From Schistocephalus solidus (Eukaryota > Platyhelminthes > Cestoda > Diphyllobothriidea > Diphyllobothriidae), in assembly GCA_017591395.1 (NCBI GenBank), contig WEDG01008757.1:22806-86805 (forward strand): 64,000 bases of DNA, written 5' to 3'. The notes below the pieces were generated by a model that did no database searches, was not told the origin of the DNA, and saw only the letters and a program-made list of their open reading frames with translations. Positions 22,741-35,774 of the stretch are shown here, one piece after another. The position numbers were made by a program, and so were the translations under genes. Numbering within the stretch: position 1 is the stretch's first letter; each line of letters opens with the position of its first letter.

Positions 22741-23630
22741 TCAGAGCGTACCGGGATGGGTATTATACAGGTCTTTGAGGATGGCTTGTCGGCCCTGTGG
22801 TGGCACCACTACACGACGGCTCCATAGTATGCTATAGAATGGCTGAAGTTCAGGGGAGGCAGAAGATGGCCAGCCCAATTGCAAGGATCTTTCTACCCGA
22901 CTTAAGAGAGGATCTCTGGATGTCCACTGTCTAATTAGTGCACAGGTTACAGGTGCTTTAACTACGTTCTGTAAAAGATTCACGGCCTTAAAAGCAGGTG
23001 CCCCGTTAACGCCATTGTCGACAATAGGAAGCCTACTCAAGGCTTCGGCCACTAATTTTGCGTTATCCGTAACATATTTCATTGCATATGTGTAAGCGGA
23101 AAGAGTTCGTGCCCATCTTTGCATTCTCGGCGAGGAAATTTGTTGTATCCTTCGTTTTTCACGCAACAAACCTAAGAGAGGTTTGTGGTCAGTGTGAATT
23201 TTGAAGGGTCGGCCAAAAAGATGCATGTGGAAGCCTTGTAGGCCAAATATTATTGCGAAGGCCTCTTTATCTAGCTGCGAATAGTTGGTTTCCGCCCGGG
23301 AAACGGTTCTTGATGCAAAGGAGATCGGTATCTCGGCCCCAAAAGGCATTCGGTGCATGAGAAACGAACCCATGTCGTACGGGGATGCATCGCATTTGAG
23401 TATGATAGGTTTTTTGGGTCATAATGAATCAGAATAGAAGAGGAAGTAAGGGTCGACTTTGATCGTCCTAAAGCATTTTGTTCGACTTCCGACCAGTTCC
23501 AGCAACGATTCTTTTCCAGTAACCGATAAAGGGGTTTCAGAATTGTAGCCGATTGATTCATTAATCGAATAAAGTGGGTAACCAACCCAACGAATGAACG
23601 CACCCGTAACCTGTCGATGAATTATTCAGT
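22741..23630 (-). pseudogene. Ty3/gypsy RT thumb and RNase H
   Basis: RT-side motifs include FVGLVTHFIRLM and ILKPLYRLLEKN (connection region after the RT palm). RNase H motifs include PISFASRTVSRAETNYSQ, DKEAFAIIFGLQGFH, IHTDHKPLLGLL and NAKLVAEALSRLP, the classical order in Ty3/gypsy polyproteins. The segment ends with an integrase zinc-binding stretch (LLSRVERSLQLGW...ILKDLYNTHPG, minus strand toward 22745). The RT palm itself, with the catalytic Asp pair, is missing upstream. The frame changes near 23400. Confidence 0.85.
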
Positions 23631-23639
23631 GGATATACC

Positions 23640-24500
23640 ACCGGAGGCTAACCTACATCAGCGCACACTACCTACACCAATGCATCGACAACACTCTCAC
23701 AATCACCATTTACCACAGTATATCACGGTTTCCTAGAAACCGTGGCTGGGAAGTCTGCCAATCTGACGCTTCCACCAGACCACGCCGTCGGCTCAGTGTA
23801 TGTGCTGTGTGTGTCGAGTGGCTGACCAGTGAACTGGGAGTCAGACGGCGATGGCTGCTCCATATCCCCTGAGTTTGTGAATCCTGGTGTGTGCGTTATG
23901 GGGGCCAGGTCGTGCTGTGGCGCGCGAAGACGGGTACGCCGATCCGTCAGCCAATGCGCCCACTCCCACATCAGGCAACTGACTGGCTCGGACAGTGGTC
24001 TGATTGTGGGGGTGGGGAGAGAGTGAGGTCGAGAGCTCAGCGTATTTTTCCTCACTATAAACAATCTGACGCGCTTGGAAACTATCACGGTGCGCTAAAA
24101 GCCGTGGCTTGGAAGGTTGCCAACTGACGGGATAACTCGGACCGCGTGGTCAGCCCAATGTGTGTTTTGTGTGGAGTGGCTGACTGGCGGACTGAGAGTC
24201 AGGTTGCAATGGCTCCTTCTTAATGTGGCCTTTATGGCACTCCCACTCCGTGGGATCCGAGCCAGGTGTGGTGGCACGCCCAGGGGCGGCTTAGGCCGCG
24301 CCAGCCACCTGCGCCCTCTCCCATCTCCGGTCTTCTTGACTCTGTCTTGACACCGGACTCAGGTGGGGGAGGAGGAGAGAGTGCGGTAGCTGCAGCGCAA
24401 GGCTACTATCACTTAAAACTAATTCACGCGCAAGTCACCGTCCCTGCACCACCTGGTGTGGAGCATACGGTGGACCTCGTCGAAATCGACGGTCGAACTG
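23640..24500 (+). mobile_element. LINE-Z 3' end with tail (copy C, 3' part)
   Basis: Begins within the last few codons and 3' flank of the zinc-finger ORF (CACCGGAGGCTAACCTACATC) and continues through a well-preserved two-module tail. The opening hairpin at 23724-23744 is a perfect 9-bp stem with loop CTA. It ends at the terminal motif TCGACGGTCGAACTG near 24495. Confidence 0.75.
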
Positions 24501-24502
24501 CC

Positions 24503-24826
24503 AGGATATCCAGAGATCCTCTCTTAAGTCGGGTAAAAAGATCCTTGCAATCAGGCTGGCCGTCTTTTGCCTCCCCTGAACTTCAGCTATTCTATAGCCG
24601 TCAGAAAGAATCGAGTCTACAAGACGGATGCAATAATGAAGCCATGTCTGTTGAGCTGATTCGCCAATGTTATGTATCCAACACAGAAGGCTAGTTGTGA
24701 ACAAGACGTGTATTGATGACGGGAAACAGCACAAGTAGGAGTCTTAGGGGACACAGCAAAGCGGGAATGTCATAGGCTGAAGGGTGACCAGCCAGAACAA
24801 AGGTGGTCTGGCCGTGCGTGACAGTT
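24503..24826. mobile_element. Jumbled Ty3/gypsy fragments: internal piece and LTR piece
   Basis: 24505-24600 (plus strand) is a copy of the integrase zinc-binding region of the gypsy element (SRDPLLSRVKRSLQSGWPSF). 24668-24826 is a copy of its LTR in the opposite sense. The two pieces were joined by rearrangement and lie between inverted LINE-Z tails. Confidence 0.7.
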
Positions 24827-25682
24827 TGACAGTCGATTTCGACAAGGTCCACCGTATGCTCCACACCAGGTGGTGCAGGGACGGTGACTTGCGCGTGAAT
24901 TAGTTTTAAGTGATAGTAGCCTTGCGCTGCAGCTACCGCACTCTCTCCTCCTCCCCCACCTGAGCCCGGTACCAAGACAGAGTCAAGAAGACCGGAGATG
25001 GGAGAGGGCGCAGGTGACTGGCGCGGCCGGAGCCGCCCCTGGGTGTACCACCACACCTGACTCGGATACGGCGGTGGGAGTGCCATAAAGGCCACATTAA
25101 GAAGGAGCCATTGCAGCCTGACACTCAGTCCGCCAGTCAGCCACTCCACACAAAACACACATTGGGCTGACCACGCGGTCCGAGTTATCCCGTCAGTTGG
25201 CAACTTTCCAAGCCACGGCTTTTAGTGTACCGTGATAGTTTCAAGCACGTCAGCTTGTTTATAGTGAGGAAAATGTGCTGAGCTATTGACCTCACTCTCT
25301 ACCCCACCCCCACAATCAGACCACCATCGAGCCAGTCGGTTGTCTGAGGTGGGAGTGGGCGCATTGGCTGACGGTCGGTGTATCCGTCTTCGCGCGCCAC
25401 ATCACGACCTGGCCCCCATAATGCACACACAAGGATTTACTTACTCAGGGGACATGTAGGAGTCATCACCGTCTGACTCCCAGTACACTGGTCAGCCACT
25501 CAACACACACAACACATACACTGGGCCGACAGCGTGGTCTGGTGTAAGTGTCAGATTGGCAGCCTTCCAAGCCACGGTTTCTAGGAAACCATGATTTTTC
25601 AGGTAGATTATGATGATTTTGAGGGTGTTGTCTATGTATTAGTGTAGATGGTGTGCGCTGATGTGGCCTTGCCTCCGGTGGT

Positions 25683-26525
25683 TTACCGCAGGTGGTCGTG
25701 GAGGTGCATGTGTCCTGATAGGCCCATGCGGTACGTAAATGTACAGGAACAGTGAGGGCAGTGGACGCGGGCGCGGCGACTGTATGTCAGAGCCCCAGGC
25801 ACTGGTTCACCAGCCTCCGTGCGATGGATTCGCAAGTGACCGACCAGGCCAATGCGTGAGGTGAATATGCGGGCGCATTGTTGGCAGGAGAAATCGGTAG
25901 AGGCTGGGGGGTTGTCATTCATGGTAGTGGGAGTAGCAGTGGCGGTAAGAATGGCAGGAGCGGAGGGTGTGCATGATGTATCTGTGTTGTCGGCATTGCG
26001 GTGAATTCCGCTGTCATGCATGTGCATGTGACCGAATAGGCCCATGCGATGACTGAATGCGCGAGGAAAGTGAGGACCGTGGAGGCGACGATCTCTGCTG
26101 TGTGTTGGTTCTCCAGGCCCTGGCTCACCAGTCTCTGTACGATGGATTCGCAAGTGACCGACCAGGCCGATGCGTGAGGTGAATGTACGGTCGCATTGAG
26201 GACAGTTTAGGAGAGAGTCCCCATCGCTGATGGTGGTGCTGGTGGTAGTGAAGGCGACGGTGGTGGTAGGGGTAACAGGTGATTAATCTTGGGATGTGGT
26301 GTCTATGATGGTGGGAGTAATGGAATTGATGCCAGGAGTGAGGGTGGGGGAGTCTGAAGGAGGGTTGGCAGAATTTGACGTAAAAATTGGAATTGTCGGA
26401 TTGTTGGTGCATTGCGTCCGAAGATGTCCGACCAGGCCGATTCTCGCGCGGAAGATGCGTTGACAGCGCGGGCATGTTGGCAGGGCCTGGGCATCAACGG
26501 TGTTGGTCCGAGGCGCTGGTAACTT
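25683..26525 (-). pseudogene. LINE-Z E: five-finger C2H2 array (nearly continuous)
   Basis: Minus-strand finger order: finger 1 CPRCQRIFRARIGLVGHLRT plus a terminal Cys (C2HC type), a Ser/Thr/Pro-rich spacer with one stop, finger 2 CPQCDRTFTSRIGLVGHL, finger 3 with both Cys lost (HGPHFPRAF), finger 4 CQQCARIFTSRIGLVGHL and finger 5 CPHCSCTFTYRMGLSGHM, ending at a stop at 25683. Spacing is CX2CX12HX3H. The fingers are near copies of one another, and the helix positions normally contacting bases (3 and 6) are Gly in nearly all. Confidence 0.85.
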
Positions 26526-27198
26526 TCATGCCACTCTTTTCGCCTTAGCGGTGGAGATCCGGTTGGCCTCATAGATTCCTGAACCAGTCTTCACGGATCT
26601 TCTCCATGCCGGTCTATATTGGGCGAGGTCCTCCCAGGTCGCCGGGTTGATTTGCAGTTGCTTCAGCGATTTCTTCAAAGTATACTTGTAGCGTCGTTTT
26701 TGACCTCCCTGTCGGCGAGCTCCCGTACCGACATCTCCGTAGAAAAGTCGTTTGGGTGGTCGCTCGTCGTCAATTCTCACCAGCTGGTCGCTCCATCGCA
26801 GTTGCACTTGCCTCAGCATGGCGTGGATGCTGAGGATTCAAGTCCGCTCCAGGACTTCCGTGTCCGGGATCCTGTCTAGCCATCTCAGCCTCAGTATTCT
26901 GCGGAGGCAGCTGAGATCGAAGTGATTTAGTTTCCTGGCTTGGTTCGAGTAGACAGTCCAGGTTTCCGCTCCGTAGAAGAGTGTTCTCAAGACGACGGCC
27001 TTGTACATCTTCAGTTTGGTGTTCAGAAGAATACCGTGGCGATTCCACACGGAGGGCCTGCAGCCGGCCGAAGTCCTGACTAGATTTGGAGATCCGATGG
27101 GCAACCTTGTCATCGATTCTCGTGTTGCGTGACAGCGTGCTTCCTAGATAAGCGAAGGTTTCCACGTTTTCCACGTGCGTACATGCCTTGTCGCCCAC
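26500..27198 (-). pseudogene. LINE-Z E: RT C-terminal region
   Basis: Minus-strand frames show [40 protein letters not shown] and [22 protein letters not shown], then [35 protein letters not shown] and SVKTGSGIYEANRI. This region follows the RT domain. It ends with a single in-frame TGA (26526-26528) and then continues in the same frame into the zinc fingers, direct evidence that RT and fingers form one ORF in the active element. Frame changes occur near 26820 and 27060. Confidence 0.85.
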
Positions 27199-27204
27199 GT
27201 CGGC

Positions 27205-27245
27205 GTCATGTCCAGACCATGTGGGTCACGTATACTGCTCCACTG
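27205..27245 (-). repeat. Fragment matching the gypsy LTR start
   Basis: About 35 bp matching the LTR end at 21510-21545 (shared GTCACGTA(C/T)ACTGC and CATGTCC/CATGTGC), sitting at the 5' truncation point of LINE-Z copy E. Confidence 0.45.
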
Positions 27246-27690
27246 AGTCTCCCATCTGCATATTACCGAAAGGTAATTATGATTCAAGGCAAGCGAACGC
27301 TTAACTCCCGATGCTAATTCAATCAGGCATTGTGCGCGTAAACTAAAAAAATCTTATTGGGTTGGAAATGGTGGCAAAAGGCCCCGAGCCCCTCTCACAG
27401 CGACTTTGTACGTCATGCCCTCTGTGATTTTTTAAACTATAACTGCGCTCTGCACGAGTGCTCCGTAAAATTGGCATACCTTTTGGCGCCCAACTTCCCA
27501 GTGTGGTCCTTTTCACCGACGACAGTTCTGTACAGAATACACTCTCCTCACAACTGGCGTCCCACTTCTTATCTCCTTCTACGGAACCGGGCCAGAAGGT
27601 CGTAATGGCTAGGATCCTCCCTACCAACTATAAGCTGCTGCGATAGATACAATTACAACCCACTAACTATTTCCGATTGCAATCGACAAG
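27246..27690. other. No recognisable gene or repeat
   Basis: Short overlapping frames on both strands only; nothing could be assigned. Confidence 0.35.
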
Positions 27691-27694
27691 ACAA

Positions 27695-27860
27695 CGGACC
27701 CGTAGCACAATGGAAGAGCGTTAGACTCACCGATCAAATATCATAGATTCGAATCCCAGACGTTCCAAACCTAGGGTTGGAGCTGGCTGGCTGGAGACGG
27801 ATGATAATCCAGAAGTGGCCATTCCAGTCTCCCGTATCTTCGTTGGTATTCCTTTTTTGC
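27695..27860 (+). mobile_element. Diverged tRNA-headed SINE-like element with hammerhead remnant
   Basis: Head: box A-like CACAATGGAAGAGC and box B GATTCGAATCCC (27699-27775), as in the 35.6-37.8 kb array. Body: GGTTGGAGCTGG, then the hammerhead-like segment 27785-27829, then CTCCCGTATCTTCGTTGG, matching the array unit. It is an independent, older insertion. Confidence 0.65.
27785..27829 (+). ncRNA. Degenerate hammerhead ribozyme motif
   Basis: Stem I (CTGG...CCAG) and stem II (GGAT/ATCC with loop GATA) are kept and show compensating differences from the array units (GGCT/AGCC there). The core has decayed: CTGGAGA where CTGATGA is expected, and GAAG for GAAA. Predicted inactive. Confidence 0.5.
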
Positions 27861-29440
27861 ATTTAATATGTAACTCTTTGCTCTAAATATAATAATCTGA
27901 TTAATAATTCGTGGTTAGTATGGCAGTTTACGACCTGACCGATGATGAACAACTAATCGTATGGCTATTTTCGATTATGCCTTCATTCGAGTCCGACGCC
28001 GTGAAACTTCCCATGTTGGCGCAGAATTCTAACACATTAAGCTTATCAAAGTTGACTGACGCAATTGCCATGGTAATATTATTCTACCTTTCATTAAACA
28101 GAAGGTCTACTATAAACCCCATTATAATAGTCCTTTTGATAATTTTTCGGATAATTCCACATTAACGAGGAATTCTAGTTTGTTGCGACTTCGAAAATCA
28201 AGTCTGTAGAGCATTGACATACCTGTGTTTATTGACATCACTAACGAAAGTATTTGAAACATTCGAAACGAAAATCGTTTTAGGTTTCTCCCGATTGTGT
28301 TCCCATTTGAGAAACGTTGAGGACTGACAACTGACTGACTAGTTTTTTTGATCGTCGGATGAAGCACGCTTCTTAATTTTAAGAGGGTCTTCATATGCAA
28401 TGTGCTCCGTTTCAAGGATTTAGATTGAATCCACTCTCGGTCGCATCATATTGCTACCATTCACACTGTCCGTTATATGAAGGTTCCACAGACATATTCA
28501 TATCGAACGTAAGAATTGCGCGATGGCTTGGAGCATAGTTGAGGTGTGCAGTCACTATGATTTACTATTTAATCTATGTGTATACTACTTGCTGTCTGTT
28601 AGGATGTTATGGATGTGATGCGTTTATCTCGTTGTGGCTGATAGACTTCGGTCCAAATATTTCATAAACTTGCAGTGGCAGAATATCGGCGTCAGTATGG
28701 TCTATCGTTCAACCTAGGTGGATCATATTTTACTAAGGCGCGTGCATATTTCAGTCACTGTGCTTACGAGATTTGGCGCCAGCATTCATAATTCCCGTCC
28801 ACATCATGATTTGAATGTATGCAGTCGTTCACGTTGTGGAACATTTGAATCGGTTTACTCCTTTCTAATTTTCCCAAAGAAGCCCGTCATCTGTTGATAA
28901 TTTGAGATTTGCAGTTCTACCTTCTACACCACTGGGAATTTTGTCTGATTTAGTATTTATTTGATCTATGCTGATGGGAAGTTTTAATTTGGACCTCTTT
29001 CCTATTGATAATTGTTTACTGACAAAGAGAGGAACACTGCGATAACAATTTTGGTTGATTTACTGCCCTGCTCCTATTATGTACTTTTCACAGTCGCTTC
29101 CTCTTTTGTTCAGTATTCTAATGGAGCCATCGTTTAGAATTCGCCTCTTTTTTATGGGCTGTGAAGCACATTTGTATGTGACGCGTATCATTAATATTCC
29201 TGGGCTATCGCCGCAGGTCACGTGAGAAGGGAAGAATGAGCCACTGGAGTGGCGGCGTGATGTTTATTTTGTTGTTCAACCATGTGCCATTCGGTACAAG
29301 TGTTATTATCACACTAGATCCAAAACGCTTCGTGCCACCACAGCATGATGGATTTTAGCGCGAGCGAGTACTTTCGCTCTTGTGTGCCGCTTACTATATT
29401 TGTCCCACTGAGTAAAACGGTTTATTTTCCTACCGGAGCA
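27861..29440. other. No recognisable gene or repeat
   Basis: AT-rich sequence with short frames only (for example 27911-28165), showing no domain that I recognise. Confidence 0.4.
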
Positions 29441-29443
29441 CCA

Positions 29444-30935
<1,492 letters not shown>

Positions 30936-30939
30936 CACG

Positions 30940-31075
30940 CCTAATGATATTTGGCTACGCGGTAAATTTCAGGGAATCTAGGGGTATGGTAAGGGTTGGC
31001 ATTACTGTTACGGTTAGGGTTAAGGAAAGGGTTAGGACGCGGGTATAGGTCTCCTTCCTAAAATTTGGCGTATTA
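30940..31075 (+). repeat. TTAGGG-like degenerate repeat block with inverted ends
   Basis: The interior has GGTTAGGGTTAAGG-type hexamers. The left flank (GGTAAATTTCAGGGA) and the right flank (TCCTTCCTAAAATTTGGCG) read as diverged inverted ends like those of the elements at 247-453 and 3751-3898. Confidence 0.5.
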
Positions 31076-31234
31076 AGGGGGTGGGGTCCTATTCCTCTGT
31101 GTTGTTGCGAGAGGCATGTAAATGATTCCCACCAAAGTAAGAAACATTAGTATTCCGGTTTGCCTTGAAGCTGTAGTCAAAAGTTCCGCGGACGGTTGTA
31201 TAGCGACAAGATGCTTCAGAAGGAATACCGACAA

Positions 31235-32180
31235 ATATAGGATAGACGGCGACGACCGTTTCTTTCTTATTGGCCGTTGTCAACCCGACATGCTCTAACA
31301 CCACTTTTGGAGCAGCCAGAAACTGCCATTTAAGTCTCCCTTGCATTTATTGACATCTCATCTCTTCCTTCAGAGTGTAATTTAAAAGCAACTCTAGCCC
31401 TCTAATTACCGGCTCGTTAGGGTGAATTTTCTATAACTTAGTGGAGCGTAAGCGATATCGGCTTCAACATGTGACCTTGAGGTGTTCGAAAATCAACCAA
31501 TATCAAAAAACGATTACAAACGTGGAAGTCAGAGGTAAATGGGACTGATAATTCGCAAAAAGCACGACGTTTGCATGAACGCGCATGTAATAACTATATG
31601 CACGCTTGTAAACATCTTTCTTCTGCCCACTCGACTCGCAACAAAGAAAGGCTAGAGAAGGTTCTAATCAGGAATGCGCATCACAACTAATAAAAGTATC
31701 CTGTTTTATGTTTACATGTTTCCCTAACATCAGCTGCTCCAAGTCAAGTTTCCTTTGCATTCAGCTGTGATTTGCCTTTTGGATGTTTTTTGCAAAGAAA
31801 CTTGCTTATAACTAAGGAGAAGTCTTCTAAAGTGGGCTTTGTGGTCACGTAGAGCTCAAAAGCTGATACATTTCGCCATAATTACGAACACGATGCCTTA
31901 CCTTGCGTTCCTAAGGACGTAGACGACGCTAAATTCCAGTAAGCCTAACCAAATATACCAAAAGGCACTTAGAAACTGATCGGCCCTGCGTACGTTTATC
32001 ACACAACGAAAACATCTCAGCGCAGATTACTGAAACAGTACCCTCTATTAGTAACAGGAGACCCGATGAGCAATTAAAAGGCACAAGTGTTTAACCTAAT
32101 AGGGTAATTGTAAGTCACCTCAGAGAGAATTGAGTTTGCATCGAGCCAAGACATCCAGTTCTGCATGGACCTGGTGAAAT
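31235..32180 (+). repeat. Unclassified dispersed repeat LR1, about 0.9 kb
   Basis: Aligns by eye along its length with 45595-46490 in the same orientation. Shared blocks include CTTATTGGCCGT, AAGTCTCCCT, AATCAACCAAT, GTGATTTGCCTTTT, GGTCACGTAGA and CATCCAG. No open frame is shared. Its first 110 bp contain degraded hammerhead-array sequence in both orientations. The class is unknown. Confidence 0.6.
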
Positions 32181-32184
32181 TTTG

Positions 32185-34125
32185 ACCATATTCCGTTTTC
32201 CTTTCATCGAGTTCGTAAATGCCTCGTAATCCGTCTTTCTCGGTTTGGTATTTTGTTGCCTGTTAGTGAACTCTGCCCACATACAAGGCTTGTTTGCTTC
32301 GGGAAGCCAAAGGATCGTTGGCTGCCCCTTCCCGATTGATTAAATACCCGATCTGCAGCGACCGAGACAGGCAGGTGCCGCGGCACTTATGAAATTCGCT
32401 TCGTTTTTTTGCTTATGACCCATCCGGTAGATACCAGAGGCGGACAATTTGCGTCGTGTGTGCACGCGCATGTTTTTTCCAGCTGCTGGTCAGGGTTCCG
32501 ATCGGCTAAATGAAGACGGGTAAGCCGAAAACAATTCCGTATCAACCTACCCACATTCTATGTTGCTCTCCCCCCCCCACCTCTCTGAAACTTATCTGTG
32601 CTAATAGAACAAACGGCGGGGTTTCAATTTGATATGAAATCAGATTTATCAAGATAGAAGCGTGACAAATAATAACAGCACCCTGACGTATAAAAACTCA
32701 CGTCAGAGCGTTTACTTTTAATAGCACGCCGATGGAATTAAAGGGATTTTGCCTGACTAACATCAGATTTTGAGATAAATACTGGCTCGCTGACATCGTC
32801 TTACCTGAGTGCCACCCCGAATTTCTGGGCAATAAGGCAATTGCCGAATTTAATTTATTCAGTCAGTCATTTGGCCAATTCCCTGAACAGTACAAGAAAC
32901 GGAATGAAAAATTAGGTTGGTAAACATATAAAAACCAAAGCGCCCTTGCGTATGCAAGTACACTACTGGGCTAGTACAATTACAGGGGTAAAAAGTCAAC
33001 CAAAAAAACTGGGATAAGGCACTCTCTATTCAATTGAATGGCAGAAAATCATGCGCATAAACTGATATATCAGAAACATATTTACAAAGAGAAAACAAGA
33101 AGGCATTATAAGAACTGCTGACCACAAATACTCGCAGAGGTTTATTCATTTATACTTGCCTAAACTACGTTAAAAACGACCAGACATTTTTCAGCAAGTT
33201 ATGAAAAAGGTGCTCCCGGATAGAGTGGACGAGGTTAGGTAATTAGACGGCGTTTGATTGGTTGGTAACTCGGCTAAGGAGTTATTATAAAGACTGGGCT
33301 AAGTCCTGGAGCATCTTATAAAAAAGAATTTTCAAATTCGACTTTGAAAAAAGTGAATTTTCTGTCAAAAGATACACAGCTAAAGCAAACAAAACAGAGG
33401 GACAGTGAGCCCCAATAAATTACCCACATTTCAGAACGTCACCATAGAATGTGGCTGTATTGCAAGTGGTTCTGGGTCTTGTCAATAAGCATGGACTGTT
33501 CATTATTGGTCCTGATAGCAGAGGTCGTTCAACTCCCCTCTTGTACTGAGATGCTTGTTTCGTTTGATCGGACGAGCACTGGAAAGCTTGCTCGACAACA
33601 AAAGCTCGAATAGGTCGTTCAAAAATGCTCTCAGGTTTCAAGATTTGGGACTTAACGGTCATCCAGGCCGAGATAGTTGCCTAGTTGCCCAGAAGAAGGT
33701 AGACGGAAAAATTTCGTCTCTAATTCGCGTCTCAATGAGGAAATTACAATCAGATCAAAAAATAAACTACAGTTATGATCTTCGTTATACAAATATTTCC
33801 GCAGTAACGAACGATAACATATACAGAGCGTCCTGAAACAGATTCAACGATGCGGAACCATTCTTATTAATTATGTGTCAACCCTGAGGTTCAAAACCTC
33901 GCATAAATTTGGAACTCCAGACCTGTTGCCGATTGTAGCATGTCCGACGGAGATTATTGATAGAAGTTAAGAGGCGAATTCCTGGAAGCAGGCACGAAGA
34001 AGGAAACAAGATTACTGCAAGAAGAGCTATATTTACCTAACGTTTCGGATTCACACTCGAATCCAGCATCAGCAGCATGATAATACACGGTTAGGGGGAT
34101 GATAGGCATGTAGTAGGCATAGCAA
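32185..34125. other. No recognisable gene; possible decayed element near the right end
   Basis: AT-rich. The frame 33555-33836 has no domain that I recognise. The segment near 33990-34110 (CTAACGTTTCGGATTCACACTC) resembles dispersed repeat ends, but I cannot place it. Confidence 0.35.
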
Positions 34126-34129
34126 CTGC

Positions 34130-34830
34130 ATCTTGGGAATACTGCAACAGCTGTGCAACTCGATAGATTTATCTAACTTTGTTGATTTGAACGTGAATCC
34201 GAAACTTCAGGCAATTAAACCTCTTGGTCCGGCGATCATGTTTCCTTCTTTGCGAAGGCTGACTTCTTGGATAAGTAAAAAAGATATAGCACAAGTCTTA
34301 AGAGAGCTACATGCTGAAAACCCGGGTGTAACGCGAATGAGACAGACAAAAAGGCAGCATGTTTACTGGCCTGAAATGGACGGAATTAGTGAAACCTTTG
34401 ATCATAGTTGTGGCCAGCGCGAAGTACCCGAAACCTCGGTCAGTGCCATGACTGAGAGCCATGAAACCCCGGAGAAAAAGTTACAAGTACTACGCGGGTC
34501 CTTTTTACAATAGATGTCCCTCTTTGTGGTAGACAATCGGTCGAAATGACTCGAGGTTCTCACTATTCCGGCAATTACGATGGAAACAGAGGAGCTGATT
34601 TGGAGGCACAGAATCCCAAATACAGCTTGTGACCTGCAACGGAAACCAATCCATCTAAACTTTTTCCCAGCAAATTTACTAGAAATAGGGAAACAAACAC
34701 GTGATTTCGCTACATTTCCAGACATAATCAACTGGCCAGGCCGAGAGGTTCGTTGGCACATTCAAAAGAGCGAGGAGGAAAATCTACAACGCAGGTTGGT
34801 ATATCGAATGATGCCCACAGTGATTTGAAT
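34130..34830 (+). pseudogene. Ty3/gypsy integrase fragment
   Basis: The frame 34133-34513 contains the integrase zinc-binding pattern: LRELHAENPGVTRMR, VYWPEMDGI and CGQ (an H-H-C-C arrangement with the first Cys decayed). After a stop, VDNRSK-LEV matches the start of the integrase core. The segment 34580-34828 then reads as a late polyprotein remnant but is not clearly identifiable. It is a different lineage or copy from the 21-23.6 kb element. Truncated and broken. Confidence 0.6.
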
Positions 34831-35619
34831 GTATCAACCTCAAATGCATAACCCTTCTGTCCAAAGCGTAGTATTTAAGGTCCAGGTTCTCGCCACGCTG
34901 GCGTTTTCCTCTAGGCTGATCTCTGAGCTCCACTGTGGACAAACGCCTCGCCAATTGCCAGTGCCTGAACGTGAGGCATGACCGGATGGCCTGATAATGC
35001 ACTGCTACGTTCTGCATTCCGATCCTGCAGAAACGCCAGACGATGTAACTAGTGCGACGAGTTTCAGGCTGTCTTATCTTCCCACACGAGCGCCGTAAGG
35101 GATGGCGTCCACCGCATGTGGCCCACGGAGAGCGCGCGGCATCGAAGCTTTGCCCGTGAATTAGTTTGTAGTGTGGTAGATTTACGCAACGCCCTCCCCC
35201 ATGTCACTCCGACGGCAAGACAGTACTGAGGCTACCTGAGGTGGGTGAAGGTGCAGTAAATGACAAAGCTCAACAGCCCACTTATGCTTTTCAAGCATAC
35301 GACCTAATCTCCGCTGTTTGCGCCAGGCAAATTTTAGGGAGACTGGGACCTCATAGGAGTCAGGTTCTGGCAAGGGACATCTTGAGGAGGACCTGTAGCG
35401 CCTAAGCAGTGATTGTATTCGGAACAATGCAATCATTAGGCCAAATCCCAAGTTGTAGGTAAAGACAGAAGGCACCAGAGTGAGGGAGATAATGTGCGCA
35501 GAACCCTGAGTTGTTGTCCGAGGTAGCAGTAGCCACTGGCGAAGCTAGGGCTACTGTTGTCCGAGTCCATCGTACCTGAGAGAAAGATAGAGAGGGGAAG
35601 AGAGAGAGGGATATATATA
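34831..35619. other. Mostly unassigned; short LINE-Z tail-like piece near 35098-35225
   Basis: The minus-strand match is to the distal tail block (GCGTCCACCGCATGTGG, GCCCGTGAATTAGTTTG...GTAGATTTACGC). The remainder shows nothing recognisable. Confidence 0.4.
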
Positions 35620-35774
35620 TTCCACATTATCCACATATGCTACACGTCGCTATGCGACTGCCTGTGAGTACTCAAGTCTGAGTTGCAGGGCACAACGGAA
35701 CATAAATGTTCCTTAAGCAGATCGGTGAGCCACACACTCTCATCATATTCCCGAACGCAACCGACTAAGCAACG

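Larger units (their letters stand above)
21250..23640 (-). mobile_element. Ty3/gypsy retrotransposon, 5'-truncated
   Basis: On the minus strand, in order: RT thumb (23630-23270), RNase H (23373-22741), integrase zinc-binding and core remnants (about 22800-22340), integrase C-terminus (22225-21884) and a presumed 3' LTR (21545-21250). The LTR identity is supported by a second copy of its sequence at 24668-24826. Several frameshifts and an A/T-rich slip near 22365 make it nonfunctional. It interrupts LINE-Z copy C. Confidence 0.8.
24835..27200 (-). mobile_element. LINE-Z copy E (minus), 3' half
   Basis: Read on the minus strand from 27200: RT C-terminal region, zinc-finger array, 3' flank and tail ending at 24835. 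It is 5'-truncated next to a short gypsy LTR-like sequence (27205-27245). The tail and the copy C tail at 23715-24500 form a large inverted repeat. Confidence 0.85.

Noticed and set aside
23724..23744. The hairpin opening the LINE-Z tail as a ribozyme
   Set aside because: It is a simple stem-loop. I could not find hammerhead core motifs or an HDV-like double pseudoknot around it.
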